Shown here piece by piece: positions 1 to 6,093 of a stretch of 6,604 bases of DNA. The notes beneath the pieces were generated by a model. That model was not told the origin of the DNA, made no database searches, and was given only the letters and a program-made list of their open reading frames with translations. A program made the position numbers and the translations under genes. Position 1 is the stretch's first letter. Each line of letters begins with the position of its first letter. The stretch comes from an uncultured bacterium (GTDB taxonomy: Bacteria; Bacillota; Clostridia; Oscillospirales; Butyricicoccaceae): assembly GCA_905215125.1 (NCBI GenBank), contig CAJMOV010000114.1, positions 1-6,604 of the forward strand, written 5' to 3'.

Positions 1-54
1 TCAGGGGAATGTTCAGGGAAATGGCGGGCTCTTCCTGGCCCTTGCGGAACTTGA
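1..54. other. Unassigned edge sequence; expected Walker B region of the ABC ATPase not found
   Basis: A GldA-like ATPase should encode the Walker B strand (hydrophobic stretch then DEPT) a few codons before the LDPKQ that begins at base 55. None of the three forward frames of these bases gives it: the frames end ..LPGPCGT-stop, ..LALAELDWTP and ..SWPLRNLTGP. In the ATPase frame a TGA stop occupies 52-54, exactly where the glycine codon of the usual GLDP would sit (GGA to TGA would be one change). Because the whole stretch, and not one codon, fails to match, an assembly or read error at a contig edge, or a recombination joint, is more likely than a simple nonsense mutation. Confidence 0.55.
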
Positions 55-600
55 CTGGACCCCAAACAAATCATTGAAATCCGCGACCTTATCCGCGAGC
101 TTGCAAAGGAGCACACTATAATATTAAGCTCGCACATCCTGTCAGAGGTGCAGGAGGTCTGCGATTATGTGCTCATCATCCATCACGGCAGGCTGCTGGC
201 CGCCGACACGCCGGAAAACCTGGAAAAGCACATGCAGGGCGGCGTTTTGGAGCTGCTTGTCAAAGGCGAACGCGCCGCGGTCGAAAAGGCGATTTCCGCC
301 CTGCCCCATGTCACAGGGCTGGACATCGGCCAGCCCGACGCCGAAGGCGCGCTTCCCCTAACCGTCCGCGCCGAGGAAGGGTGGGATGTGCGCGAGGCGC
401 TGTTCTATGCCTGTGCCGATGCCAAGACCCCTATTTTGATGATGAAGTCGACCGACTTCTCCCTGGAGCGTATTTTCCTTGAACTGACACAGCAGGCCGA
501 GGATACCGAGTCCGCCGGGAATGCGCCTGAAGAAAGCGCCGCTGAAAATACCGGGGATAAGGAGACAGAAAAAACGGAAAGCGAGGGTGACGGGCAATGA
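55..600 (+). CDS. ABC transporter ATP-binding protein, C-terminal part (GldA/NatA-like), 5' incomplete
   Basis: This is the ATP-hydrolysing subunit of the exporter encoded downstream; it would sit on the cytoplasmic face of the permease. Homology starts at LDPKQ (the D-loop region) and continues through IRDLIRELAKEHTIILSSH, where the H-switch histidine is codon 133-135, then ILSEVQEVCDYVLIIHHGRL, a very typical ABC C-terminal stretch. Walker A, Q-loop, signature motif and Walker B are missing from the window. After the nucleotide-binding domain comes a roughly 80-residue C-terminal domain (ELLVKGERAAV...STDFSLERIFLELTQ) as in many ABC-2 exporters, then an acidic low-complexity tail of about 34 residues rich in E, D, T, S and N. 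The GTG at 148 gives an open frame but falls inside SEVQEV and is not a real start. The stop overlaps the permease ATG (ATGA). Family assignment is secure; whether the gene is intact is not. Confidence 0.85.
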   Translation: MDPKQIIEIRDLIRELAKEHTIILSSHILSEVQEVCDYVLIIHHGRLLAADTPENLEKHMQGGVLELLVKGERAAVEKAISALPHVTGLDIGQPDAEGALPLTVRAEEGWDVREALFYACADAKTPILMMKSTDFSLERIFLELTQQAEDTESAGNAPEESAAENTGDKETEKTESEGDGQ

Positions 601-1463
601 AAGCCATTTACAAGCGCGAGCTTCGCTCTTACTTCACTTCAATGATCGGCTATATCTTCATCGCAGTCATCATTGCCTATATGGGCATCTATTACATGGC
701 CGCCAACCTGTACGGCGGATATCCCTATTTTTCCGAAACGCTCAGCCGCATGCTTTCGGTCTTTATGTTTGCCATCCCTGTCCTGACCATGCGCAGCCTG
801 GCCGATGAAAAGCGATCCAAAACCGACCAGCTGCTGCTCACCTCCCCGGTCACTCTGCCCAAAATCGTCCTGGGCAAGTATCTCGCCATGGTGACGGTTT
901 TTGCCGTTCCCGTCGTCATCGCCTGCATATGCCCCATCATTATTATGGCAAACGGCACCGGATACCCCGTCACCGATTACGCCAGCATTTTCGCTTTCTT
1001 CCTGCTGGGCTGCTGCTTTATCGCCATCGGGATGTTTATTTCCTCCCTGACGGAAAGTCAGATCATCGCCAGCGTCGGCACCTTCGGCGTATTATTTGCA
1101 GTGTATTTGTGGAACGACCTTGTCAGCTATCTGCCCAGTACCGCCTTTGGCTCGCTCGTCGGCTTTCTGGTGCTGCTCGTCATCCTGTGCGCCATTTTAT
1201 GGAGCGTCAGCAAAAACGCCCTGCTGACAGGGGGTGTTGGCGCCGCAGGGCTGATCGCTTTGTTCGGGCTTTACCTGTTTGATGAAACGGCGCTGGCCGG
1301 CACCTTCCCTGCTCTGCTGGGCAGCTTTTCGCTACGCAGCGCCTTTACCAACTTTGCCGTCTACAACGTCTTTGACGTCGCGGGGCTGGTGCTGTACCTG
1401 TCCTGCATTTTCCTGTTCGTCTTTTTGACTGTGCAGACGCTGCAGAAGCGCCGCTGGAGCTAA
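597..1463 (+). CDS. ABC-2 type transporter permease (GldF-like)
   Basis: This 288-residue integral membrane protein is the likely channel-forming subunit of the exporter. The N-terminus (KAIYKRELRSYFTSMIGYIF) is the classic amphipathic lead-in to the first membrane helix of GldF-like permeases. Hydrophobic segments are visible near residues 17-37, 52-65, 94-117, 128-150, 157-171, 186-204, 210-228 and 262-283. Between the second and third lies the conserved cytoplasmic loop with RSLADEKRSKTDQLLLTSPV (66-85), which normally contacts the ATPase, and GMFISSLTESQ (145-155) is another family hallmark. The start overlaps the ATPase stop by four bases; GAGGG at 583-587 is a fair RBS nine bases upstream, so translation is probably coupled. 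The substrate is unknown. GldF in Bacteroidota serves gliding motility, a role not expected in a clostridium. Confidence 0.88.
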   Translation: MKAIYKRELRSYFTSMIGYIFIAVIIAYMGIYYMAANLYGGYPYFSETLSRMLSVFMFAIPVLTMRSLADEKRSKTDQLLLTSPVTLPKIVLGKYLAMVTVFAVPVVIACICPIIIMANGTGYPVTDYASIFAFFLLGCCFIAIGMFISSLTESQIIASVGTFGVLFAVYLWNDLVSYLPSTAFGSLVGFLVLLVILCAILWSVSKNALLTGGVGAAGLIALFGLYLFDETALAGTFPALLGSFSLRSAFTNFAVYNVFDVAGLVLYLSCIFLFVFLTVQTLQKRRWS

Positions 1464-1478
1464 AGGAGGGAAGATGCC

Positions 1479-2861
1479 ATGAACAAGAAAAAACGCACCG
1501 CTGCCTCCCGTCAGGGAACCTATACCGTCGGCATCACCGCGCTGGTCATCGCTATTGTGGTAGCCGTCAACCTGGTTGTCGCTCAGCTGCCTTCCTCCAT
1601 GCTGGAAATCGACATGACCGACAGCCGGCTGTACAGCGTTTCCGACACATCAAAGGAATTTTTGTCCGCGCTGGACAAGGACGTTGAAATCACCGTCCTT
1701 GCCGAGGAAGCAGGTGTCGATGAGCGCCTGACCAAGTTTTTAGACAGCTACGCCTCCCTTTCTTCCCACATCAAGCTGCAATACATCGACCCGGTTTTGT
1801 ATCCCTCCGCGCTTGAAACCTATGGCGCAAGTGAAAACTACGTTGTCATCTCCTGTGAGGAAACGGGAAAAAATACCACGCTGCCGCTGTACGGTATGAT
1901 CACCATCGACGAAATGGCCTATTATTACTATAACCAGCTTGTCGAGACCTCCTTTGACGCCGAAGGACAGATGACCAGCGCCGTCGACCTTGTCACAAAC
2001 GAAGCAAAGCACACCCTGTACACCCTGACAGGCCACGGCGAAAGCGAGCTGCCCTCCACTGTTATCGACGCTATCGCCAAGCAGAACCTGACCCTCAGCT
2101 CCGTCAGCCTGATGGTGGAAGGGGCTATCCCGGAGGACTGCGATCTCATCATCAGCTACATGCCTACAATGGACTTTTCCGATGATGAGCGCGTCATGCT
2201 GGAAGAGTATATCGCCGCAGGTGGCAATGTCATGCTGCTGTGCGATAATACAGAGCTCGCCAATGTCAACGCCCTGATGGCAGGGTACGGACTCAGTTAT
2301 GTAGACGGCTATATTGCCGACCCGCAGCGCAATTATCAGCAGAGCCTGCTCAACATCTTCCCCATGCTGGCGACCGGGCACAATATCATCGCTTCCTTGC
2401 CGACGGATTCCATCGTACTCGTCGCCAATTCGCGCGGACTGGAAAGCCTGGAGGATCGCCGCGAGGATTTGACGGTGCAGTATTTCATGTACACATCTGA
2501 CAGCGCCATCGCAGTACAGGACGACCAGAGTATGGCGGAGGGCCGCTATCTGCTGGCCGCGACGTCGACCGAGTCAGAGGAAAATGGCGGCGGCCGCCTG
2601 ACCGTCATCGCCTGCCCCACTATGATTGACGAATATTTCCTGACTAATTTTACCAATCTTGTCAATCTCGATGTCTTTATGAACGCCGTCACCGACAATT
2701 TTGAAGATGTTTCCAACATCACCATCCCGGCAAAAAGCCTGGAAATCACCTATAACACCATTCCCTCGGCAGCGAGGTGGAGCCTGCTTTTCATCGCCGT
2801 TATCCCCGTGGCCTGTCTGGTGGGCGGCCTTCTCTACTGGTTGAAGCGGAGGAAGCTGTGA
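1479..2861 (+). CDS. GldG-like ABC transporter auxiliary protein (ABC_transp_aux family)
   Basis: This 460-residue protein is anchored at both ends, with a membrane segment near residues 16-35 after a basic start (NKKKRTAASR) and another at about 434-454 followed by the positively charged end WLKRRKL. This places the roughly 400-residue middle outside the cytoplasm. The first part of that domain carries IDMTDSRLYSVS (44-55) and EGQMTSAVDLVT (162-173), followed by LTGHGESELP (183-192), all typical of GldG/ABC_transp_aux proteins. No catalytic residues are recognised; the domain is usually considered a partner of the permease. AGGAGGG at 1464-1470 lies eight bases before the ATG. An earlier ATG at 1474 opens only a two-codon frame. 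The stop overlaps the next start by one base (TGATG). The assignment rests on architecture, motifs and operon position. Confidence 0.85.
   Translation: MNKKKRTAASRQGTYTVGITALVIAIVVAVNLVVAQLPSSMLEIDMTDSRLYSVSDTSKEFLSALDKDVEITVLAEEAGVDERLTKFLDSYASLSSHIKLQYIDPVLYPSALETYGASENYVVISCEETGKNTTLPLYGMITIDEMAYYYYNQLVETSFDAEGQMTSAVDLVTNEAKHTLYTLTGHGESELPSTVIDAIAKQNLTLSSVSLMVEGAIPEDCDLIISYMPTMDFSDDERVMLEEYIAAGGNVMLLCDNTELANVNALMAGYGLSYVDGYIADPQRNYQQSLLNIFPMLATGHNIIASLPTDSIVLVANSRGLESLEDRREDLTVQYFMYTSDSAIAVQDDQSMAEGRYLLAATSTESEENGGGRLTVIACPTMIDEYFLTNFTNLVNLDVFMNAVTDNFEDVSNITIPAKSLEITYNTIPSAARWSLLFIAVIPVACLVGGLLYWLKRRKL
2848..2852 (+). promoter_or_regulatory. RBS fixing the start of the DUF4340-like gene
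   Basis: GGAGG followed by AAG lies eight bases before the ATG at 2861. It is the reason to prefer that start over the in-frame ATG at 2777, which lies deep inside the upstream gene, has no comparable RBS, and would put 28 unrelated residues ahead of a clean signal-anchor. Confidence 0.75.
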
Positions 2862-3796
2862 TGAAAAACAAACGCCTTCCCCTTATTCTGCTCGGCGTCC
2901 TGCTGGCTTTGGTTGCCCTGTATTTCGCGTTGGTTACCATGAACAACCGCCGCAGTGAGCAGGAAGAGCTTGACGCGCAAAACGCTTCCATTGTCATATG
3001 CGAGTTTGAGGAGCCCGAGCTTGTCTCCTATACCGGCCCCAACGGCAGCCTGTCCTTCACTAAAACCGACGGCGTATGGAAAGTCGACGGCGATCCCGAC
3101 TTCCCCCTGCAAAGCAGCGCCATCGAGCTGCTTTGCACCACCGTCGACGGCCTGACCGCCGTCCGCCAGCTGGAAGGCGGAGAAGATATCTCCTCCTACG
3201 GGTTTGACGAGCCGGTCTATACCGTCACCCTGACCGATGCGGCAGGCGATGAACTGACCCTGCTCATCGGCAACGCTGCAAGCAACGGCGACTACTATGC
3301 CATGCGGGACGACGGCGAAGCTGTCTACACCATTTCTTCCTCCCTGCCGCAGCTGCTTTATAAAGGATTGCTTGACCTGTATGAGCTGCCTGCCATCCCG
3401 CTGTCGGGCGGAACGGTTGACACGCTTTCCTATACCTCGACTCTGGAAGAGCTTCAGCCGTCCTACAGCGTTGAAGGCCTTGCGGACGATGATACGGCGG
3501 ACAGCGATGCTATCATCAGCCTGCGCAGCGCATGGAGCGCCATGGCCTTTTCCAGCTGTTATGCCTATCAGCCCGATGCTGACACCGTCAGCCAATGCGG
3601 GCTGGACGCCCCATCCCTCTCCTTGTCTATCCGGTATGCCGAAGGCAGCGGTACAGAAATCGAGCTGGGCGCGCAGACCGATACCGGCGGCTACTACGCC
3701 CGTCTGAGCGGAAACAACGATATTTTTATCCTCAGCGCGCAAACGGCCGACGACCTCATTTCCGCCCTTGCCGACATCGGCGGCGACGGTGAATAA
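2861..3796 (+). CDS. DUF4340 domain-containing membrane-anchored protein
   Basis: The protein has 311 residues from the chosen start. A basic N-terminus (MKNKR) and one hydrophobic segment at about 6-26 form an uncleaved signal-anchor, with no lipobox cysteine, so the rest should be extracytoplasmic. The body fits DUF4340: GVWKVDGDPDFPL (71-83), then YGFDEP (113-118), LLIGNA (134-139), DYYA (144-147) and VYTISSSL (154-161). A second copy of this pattern follows: CGLDAP (246-251), IELGAQ (266-271), GYYA (276-279) and IFILSAQ (288-294). It is the last gene of the exporter operon, starting within the GldG-like stop codon (TGATG). DUF4340 genes commonly accompany GldG-like genes; the biochemical function is unknown. 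No catalytic site is evident, so a structural or binding role for the transporter is an inference. Confidence 0.82.
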   Translation: MKNKRLPLILLGVLLALVALYFALVTMNNRRSEQEELDAQNASIVICEFEEPELVSYTGPNGSLSFTKTDGVWKVDGDPDFPLQSSAIELLCTTVDGLTAVRQLEGGEDISSYGFDEPVYTVTLTDAAGDELTLLIGNAASNGDYYAMRDDGEAVYTISSSLPQLLYKGLLDLYELPAIPLSGGTVDTLSYTSTLEELQPSYSVEGLADDDTADSDAIISLRSAWSAMAFSSCYAYQPDADTVSQCGLDAPSLSLSIRYAEGSGTEIELGAQTDTGGYYARLSGNNDIFILSAQTADDLISALADIGGDGE

Positions 3797-3815
3797 TCCC
3801 CCTGAAGCGCAAATA

Positions 3816-3849
3816 AAAGCCCCCGGCCGTTTCTCAGGCCGGGGGCTTT
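3816..3849. terminator. Strong bidirectional intrinsic terminator
   Basis: A perfect 10-bp GC stem (GCCCCCGGCC at 3819-3828 with GGCCGGGGGC at 3837-3846), extended by three A-T pairs, closes an 8-nt loop. It is followed by TTTATTAT on the + strand and by TTTTATTT on the - strand. It lies 19 bases after the stop of the DUF4340-like gene and ends one base before the MATE stop codon (3853-3851, minus strand), so it can end both convergent transcripts. Confidence 0.92.
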
Positions 3850-3850
3850 A

Positions 3851-5257
3851 TTATACGATCCCGCTTTGCTTCAGGCTGCCGTCTATGCGCTTTTTCCACA
3901 CGCCCTTTTTATACAGAGCATAGTTGAGTATTGCGCCCAGCACCCAGGCTAGCAGCTGTGAATAGTAAATGCTGTCGCCCGAGCCCGTAGGCAGCTCAGG
4001 CGTGCGTGTCAGGTAGGCGATGCCATAGGCTAGCGGCATACGGATGATAACGGTGACGACAATGGAAATCCACATCGGCGTCATGGTATCCCCCGCGCCG
4101 CGCATGACGCCCGACAGCGTCTGCGTGATATACAGGGCGACATAGCCGATGGACATGATCCACAGTACCCGCGCGCCGGCGTCGACAAGACTTGTTGTGT
4201 CAGTGAACATGTGCATGACGTTTTTTCCGAAAAACAACAGGATGGCAACCAGCGTAATAGATACCCCCAGCGCCAGGCGCATGCCGGCCCGAGCCCCTTC
4301 ATTGACCCTGTCCATCCTGCCGGCGCCGATGTTTTGGCCGGTGTAGGACGTCATGGCGTTGCCGAAGGTGAAGCAGGGCATGGCGGCAAACCCGTCGACG
4401 CGCATAACCACCGTGTTGCAGGCAATGAACATCGTGCCGAAGCTGTTGGTCAGGTTCTGCACCAAAATAGAGGCCATGGAAAAAATGGCCTGCGACGCGC
4501 CGGACGGCAGGCCCAGGCGCACCAGCCGTGAAACATGCCGCTTTTCCGGCCGTAAGGTCTGCAAATTGAGATCCAGAGTATCCCGCATCAGGGCGATGCG
4601 CAGCAGGCACAGCGCAGAAGACGTCAGCTGGGCGATGACTGTGGCCCACGCCACGCCCGGCACACCCCAGTTGAATACCGCGACAAAAAGCAGGTCGAGT
4701 ACGATGTTGATGCCGCAGGCAATCACGAGAAAAATGAAGGGCATGACGGAATCCCCCATCCCCCGCAACACACCGGCCAGAATATTATAATAAGCCATGC
4801 CTGCGATGCCCAGGAAAATGATGATAAGATAAGATGCCGTCATATCAAAAATATCGGCCGGGGTATCGACCATGCGCAGGAAGGGCCGGACGATAAGAGG
4901 ACCCACCGCCATGATGACACGGGAGCATAAAAGAGTCAGGGTAATGGTCGTCCCTATGGTACCCGACAGCTCGCGGCGCTCCTTTGCGCCGAAGTGCTGG
5001 GCCGTCATGATGTTGGCCCCTGTTGAAATGCCGACAAACAGCACCAGCAGCAGGTTGAGCAGCGGCCCGCTGGCGCCTACGGCAGCCAGTGCGTAATCGC
5101 CGACATATTTACCGACGATGATGGAGTCAACGGTATTGTACATCTGCTGGGCAAAGTTGCCGATAAGCAGCGGCACGGCAAAACGCATCAGCCTGGAATA
5201 GGGGTTGCCCTCCGTCATGTCAAGGGGGCCGAACAAGCCTGCAAGTCTTCCCGCCAT
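3851..5257 (-). CDS. MATE family efflux transporter
   Basis: This 468-residue inner membrane antiporter should export cationic drugs or metabolites using a Na+ or H+ gradient; the actual substrate cannot be read from sequence. About 12 membrane segments are visible, arranged as two homologous halves. The duplication shows in VLRGMGDS (163-170) and VMRGAGDT (384-391), both followed by a proline-containing helix. Other hallmarks are MTEGNPYSRLMRFAVPLLIG near the N-terminus, YNTVDSIIVGKYVG (40-53), GVPGVAWATVIAQ (198-210) and GQNIGAGRMDRV (307-318). The length is normal for the family. The start at 5257 was chosen because AAAGGAG lies five bases upstream. The frame stays open a further 156 codons, but that part is not MATE-like and runs antisense into the acetyltransferase gene. 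The gene is monocistronic, convergent with the exporter operon and divergent from the acetyltransferase. Confidence 0.93.
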   Translation of the reverse strand: MAGRLAGLFGPLDMTEGNPYSRLMRFAVPLLIGNFAQQMYNTVDSIIVGKYVGDYALAAVGASGPLLNLLLVLFVGISTGANIMTAQHFGAKERRELSGTIGTTITLTLLCSRVIMAVGPLIVRPFLRMVDTPADIFDMTASYLIIIFLGIAGMAYYNILAGVLRGMGDSVMPFIFLVIACGINIVLDLLFVAVFNWGVPGVAWATVIAQLTSSALCLLRIALMRDTLDLNLQTLRPEKRHVSRLVRLGLPSGASQAIFSMASILVQNLTNSFGTMFIACNTVVMRVDGFAAMPCFTFGNAMTSYTGQNIGAGRMDRVNEGARAGMRLALGVSITLVAILLFFGKNVMHMFTDTTSLVDAGARVLWIMSIGYVALYITQTLSGVMRGAGDTMTPMWISIVVTVIIRMPLAYGIAYLTRTPELPTGSGDSIYYSQLLAWVLGAILNYALYKKGVWKKRIDGSLKQSGIV

Positions 5258-5262
5258 ACACT

Positions 5263-5269
5263 CTCCTTT
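5263..5269 (-). promoter_or_regulatory. RBS fixing the MATE start
   Basis: AAAGGAG on the minus strand lies five bases before the ATG at 5257-5255. It selects this start over upstream in-frame starts and over the Met of the downstream MTEG motif. Confidence 0.8.
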
Positions 5270-5281
5270 CCCATCCCCCGC

Positions 5282-5343
5282 GCGGCGGCAGGCCGGCGGG
5301 CTCTTTCCTTCTCCATTGCGATCAAAAAAGCGGCCTGCGCCGC
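5282..5343. repeat. Inverted repeat within the MATE leader
   Basis: Plus-strand GCGGCGGCAGGCCG at 5282-5295 matches the minus-strand sequence of 5343-5331 (GCGGCGCAGGCCG) apart from one extra G. In the MATE mRNA the whole terminator hairpin at 5324-5343 could therefore instead pair with the segment just before the RBS, giving about 13 base pairs with one bulge. The match is visible directly; any regulatory use is inference, since this partner is transcribed only after the terminator. Confidence 0.5.
5324..5343 (-). terminator. Intrinsic terminator inside the MATE leader (candidate attenuator)
   Basis: Read on the minus strand, a GCGGC-GCAG-GCCGC stem-loop (5343-5330) is followed at once by TTTTTT (5329-5324), the classic intrinsic terminator layout. 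It lies between the best MATE promoter (5381-5410) and the MATE start codon (5257). No other minus-strand gene lies upstream in the window for it to terminate, so premature termination of the MATE message is the simplest reading. The five-pair stem is short but entirely G/C. Confidence 0.6.
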
Positions 5344-5357
5344 GATAAAAAGAAAGC

Positions 5358-5374
5358 GTGGAGACACACTCCAC
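5358..5374. promoter_or_regulatory. Palindrome at the MATE transcription start (operator or 5' hairpin)
   Basis: GTGGAG and CTCCAC form a perfect 6+6 inverted repeat around five bases. It begins about seven bases after the predicted MATE -10 box, so it lies at +1, where a repressor would block initiation. In RNA it would form a hairpin followed by GCTTTCTTTTTATC (minus strand), so it may also act as a first weak terminator or a 5' stabiliser. Confidence 0.5.
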
Positions 5375-5380
5375 ATGTTT

Positions 5381-5410
5381 ATAATAGCATACTTTTCCCT
5401 GGAATGACAG
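5381..5410 (-). promoter_or_regulatory. Predicted sigma-A-type promoter of the MATE gene
   Basis: On the minus strand, CTGTCA (5410-5405) and TATTAT (5386-5381) are separated by 18 bases, with a TG one base before the -10 hexamer (TGCTATTAT, extended -10). The predicted start is near 5374, giving a leader of about 117 nt. The GC-rich stretch closer to the gene offers no alternative -10. Confidence 0.55.
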
Positions 5411-5462
5411 CGCCCGCGGTCGGCTTATGGCGGAATCGCTCCTGTGTCCGCCTGACGGATGA

Positions 5463-5491
5463 TTGCGCTTACAGCGTCCAGCTGGTATACT
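5463..5491 (+). promoter_or_regulatory. Predicted promoter of the GNAT acetyltransferase gene
   Basis: TTGCGC (5463-5468) and TATACT (5486-5491) are spaced by exactly 17 bases, and TGG precedes the -10 (extended -10 TG). The start would be near 5498, leaving a leader of about 27 nt before the ATG. It fires away from the MATE promoter, about 52 bp from it. Confidence 0.6.
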
Positions 5492-5512
5492 GGAAAAAAC
5501 AATATGTCTTAT

Positions 5513-5518
5513 GGAGGG
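5513..5518 (+). promoter_or_regulatory. RBS fixing the acetyltransferase start
   Basis: GGAGGG lies six bases before ATG 5525. It rules out the in-frame upstream starts at 5459 and 5504, the first of which would precede the promoter's own -10 box. Confidence 0.8.
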
Positions 5519-5524
5519 CTGAAC

Positions 5525-6082
5525 ATGCAGCTGCTTCAATATCCCCAGCAGGGCGGCAGCGCGCTGGTGCAAAGCATCATCGAACTGGAGGCCACTGCCT
5601 GGCCCACAGAGGGGGAAAGCGAGTCCTTTCCGTCCGCCCCGCAAACCTATGTGACCTCCTTTGTCATGCTGGAGGGAAGCAAGGCCGTCTGTCACGCGGC
5701 AGTGCGCCGCGCTCCACTGATCCACAAAGGAGTGGAATATACTGCCTGCGGGCTAAGCGAGGTAGTCACGCGCCCTGGGTACCAGGGACGGGGCATCGCC
5801 AGTCAGGTGATTGCCCGGGCGCGGGATTTTATCTTAAACCAGGGGACGGATATCGGCATCTTCACCTGCCGGCCCGAGCTTGTCAGCTTTTATGCGCGTT
5901 CAGGCTGGACGCCGGCGGAAGGCTCCTGTCTGATCGGCGGCACGCCGGCGGATCCCTTCCGCAGCGACAGCCTGGGTCTGGTGACGATGTTGTCTCTTCT
6001 GTCAGACAAGGCCCGGCTTCATTGGCGCGACTTTGAAAGCGCCGACATTTTCTGTGAGCTGGGCAAGGGTCAGCTTTGGTGA
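5525..6082 (+). CDS. GNAT family N-acetyltransferase, AAC(2')-like
   Basis: This 185-residue cytoplasmic enzyme should transfer an acetyl group from acetyl-CoA to an amine. Motif A is clear: SEVVTRPGYQGRGIASQV (78-95) contains the Q-x-x-G-x-A pyrophosphate-binding loop (Q86, G89, A91). Motif B contains SFYARSGW (120-127), with Tyr123 in the usual general-acid position. The SEVVTRP...QGRGIA strand-loop-helix, the FYARSGW motif followed by about 55 further residues, and the ending LGKGQLW with a terminal Trp recall the AAC(2')-I aminoglycoside acetyltransferases, which have similar length and also end in Trp. GNAT membership is certain; the AAC(2') link is from memory of those sequences, and the substrate may be something else. 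It has its own promoter, divergent from the MATE gene, and a likely terminator at 6251-6270. Confidence 0.85.
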   Translation: MQLLQYPQQGGSALVQSIIELEATAWPTEGESESFPSAPQTYVTSFVMLEGSKAVCHAAVRRAPLIHKGVEYTACGLSEVVTRPGYQGRGIASQVIARARDFILNQGTDIGIFTCRPELVSFYARSGWTPAEGSCLIGGTPADPFRSDSLGLVTMLSLLSDKARLHWRDFESADIFCELGKGQLW

Positions 6083-6093
6083 ACCGACGGCGC

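Noticed and set aside
148..600. GTG at 148 as the real start of a 150-residue protein
   Set aside because: It falls inside the conserved SEVQEVCD stretch, and coding homology continues upstream to base 55 in the same frame.
1740..2381. Minus-strand 213-codon open frame opposite the GldG-like gene
   Set aside because: Antisense shadow with His/Val/Asp-rich composition and no RBS; the + strand gene is well supported.
2834..3742. Minus-strand 302-codon open frame opposite the DUF4340-like gene
   Set aside because: It is a shadow in GC-rich DNA: no RBS, no recognisable motifs, and the + strand frame has clear family features.
5254..5376. Upstream ORF (MWSVSPRF...) in the MATE leader, minus strand, as a ribosome-stalling leader peptide
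   Set aside because: Its ATG lies at or before the predicted transcription start and has no RBS, so it may not be in the message; attenuation by another route remains open.
5258..5725. Long N-terminal extension of the MATE frame (open back to 5725)
   Set aside because: The added 156 residues are not MATE-like, run antisense to the acetyltransferase gene and cross the predicted promoter; AAAGGAG supports the start at 5257.
5404..6036. Plus-strand 210-codon frame overlapping the acetyltransferase
   Set aside because: Arg/His/Pro-rich out-of-frame shadow; the GNAT motifs are in the other frame, behind a good RBS.
6024..6043. GGCGC/GCGCC inverted repeat near the 3' end of the acetyltransferase gene
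   Set aside because: Inside the coding region, five pairs only, with no T-run; probably chance in GC-rich sequence.
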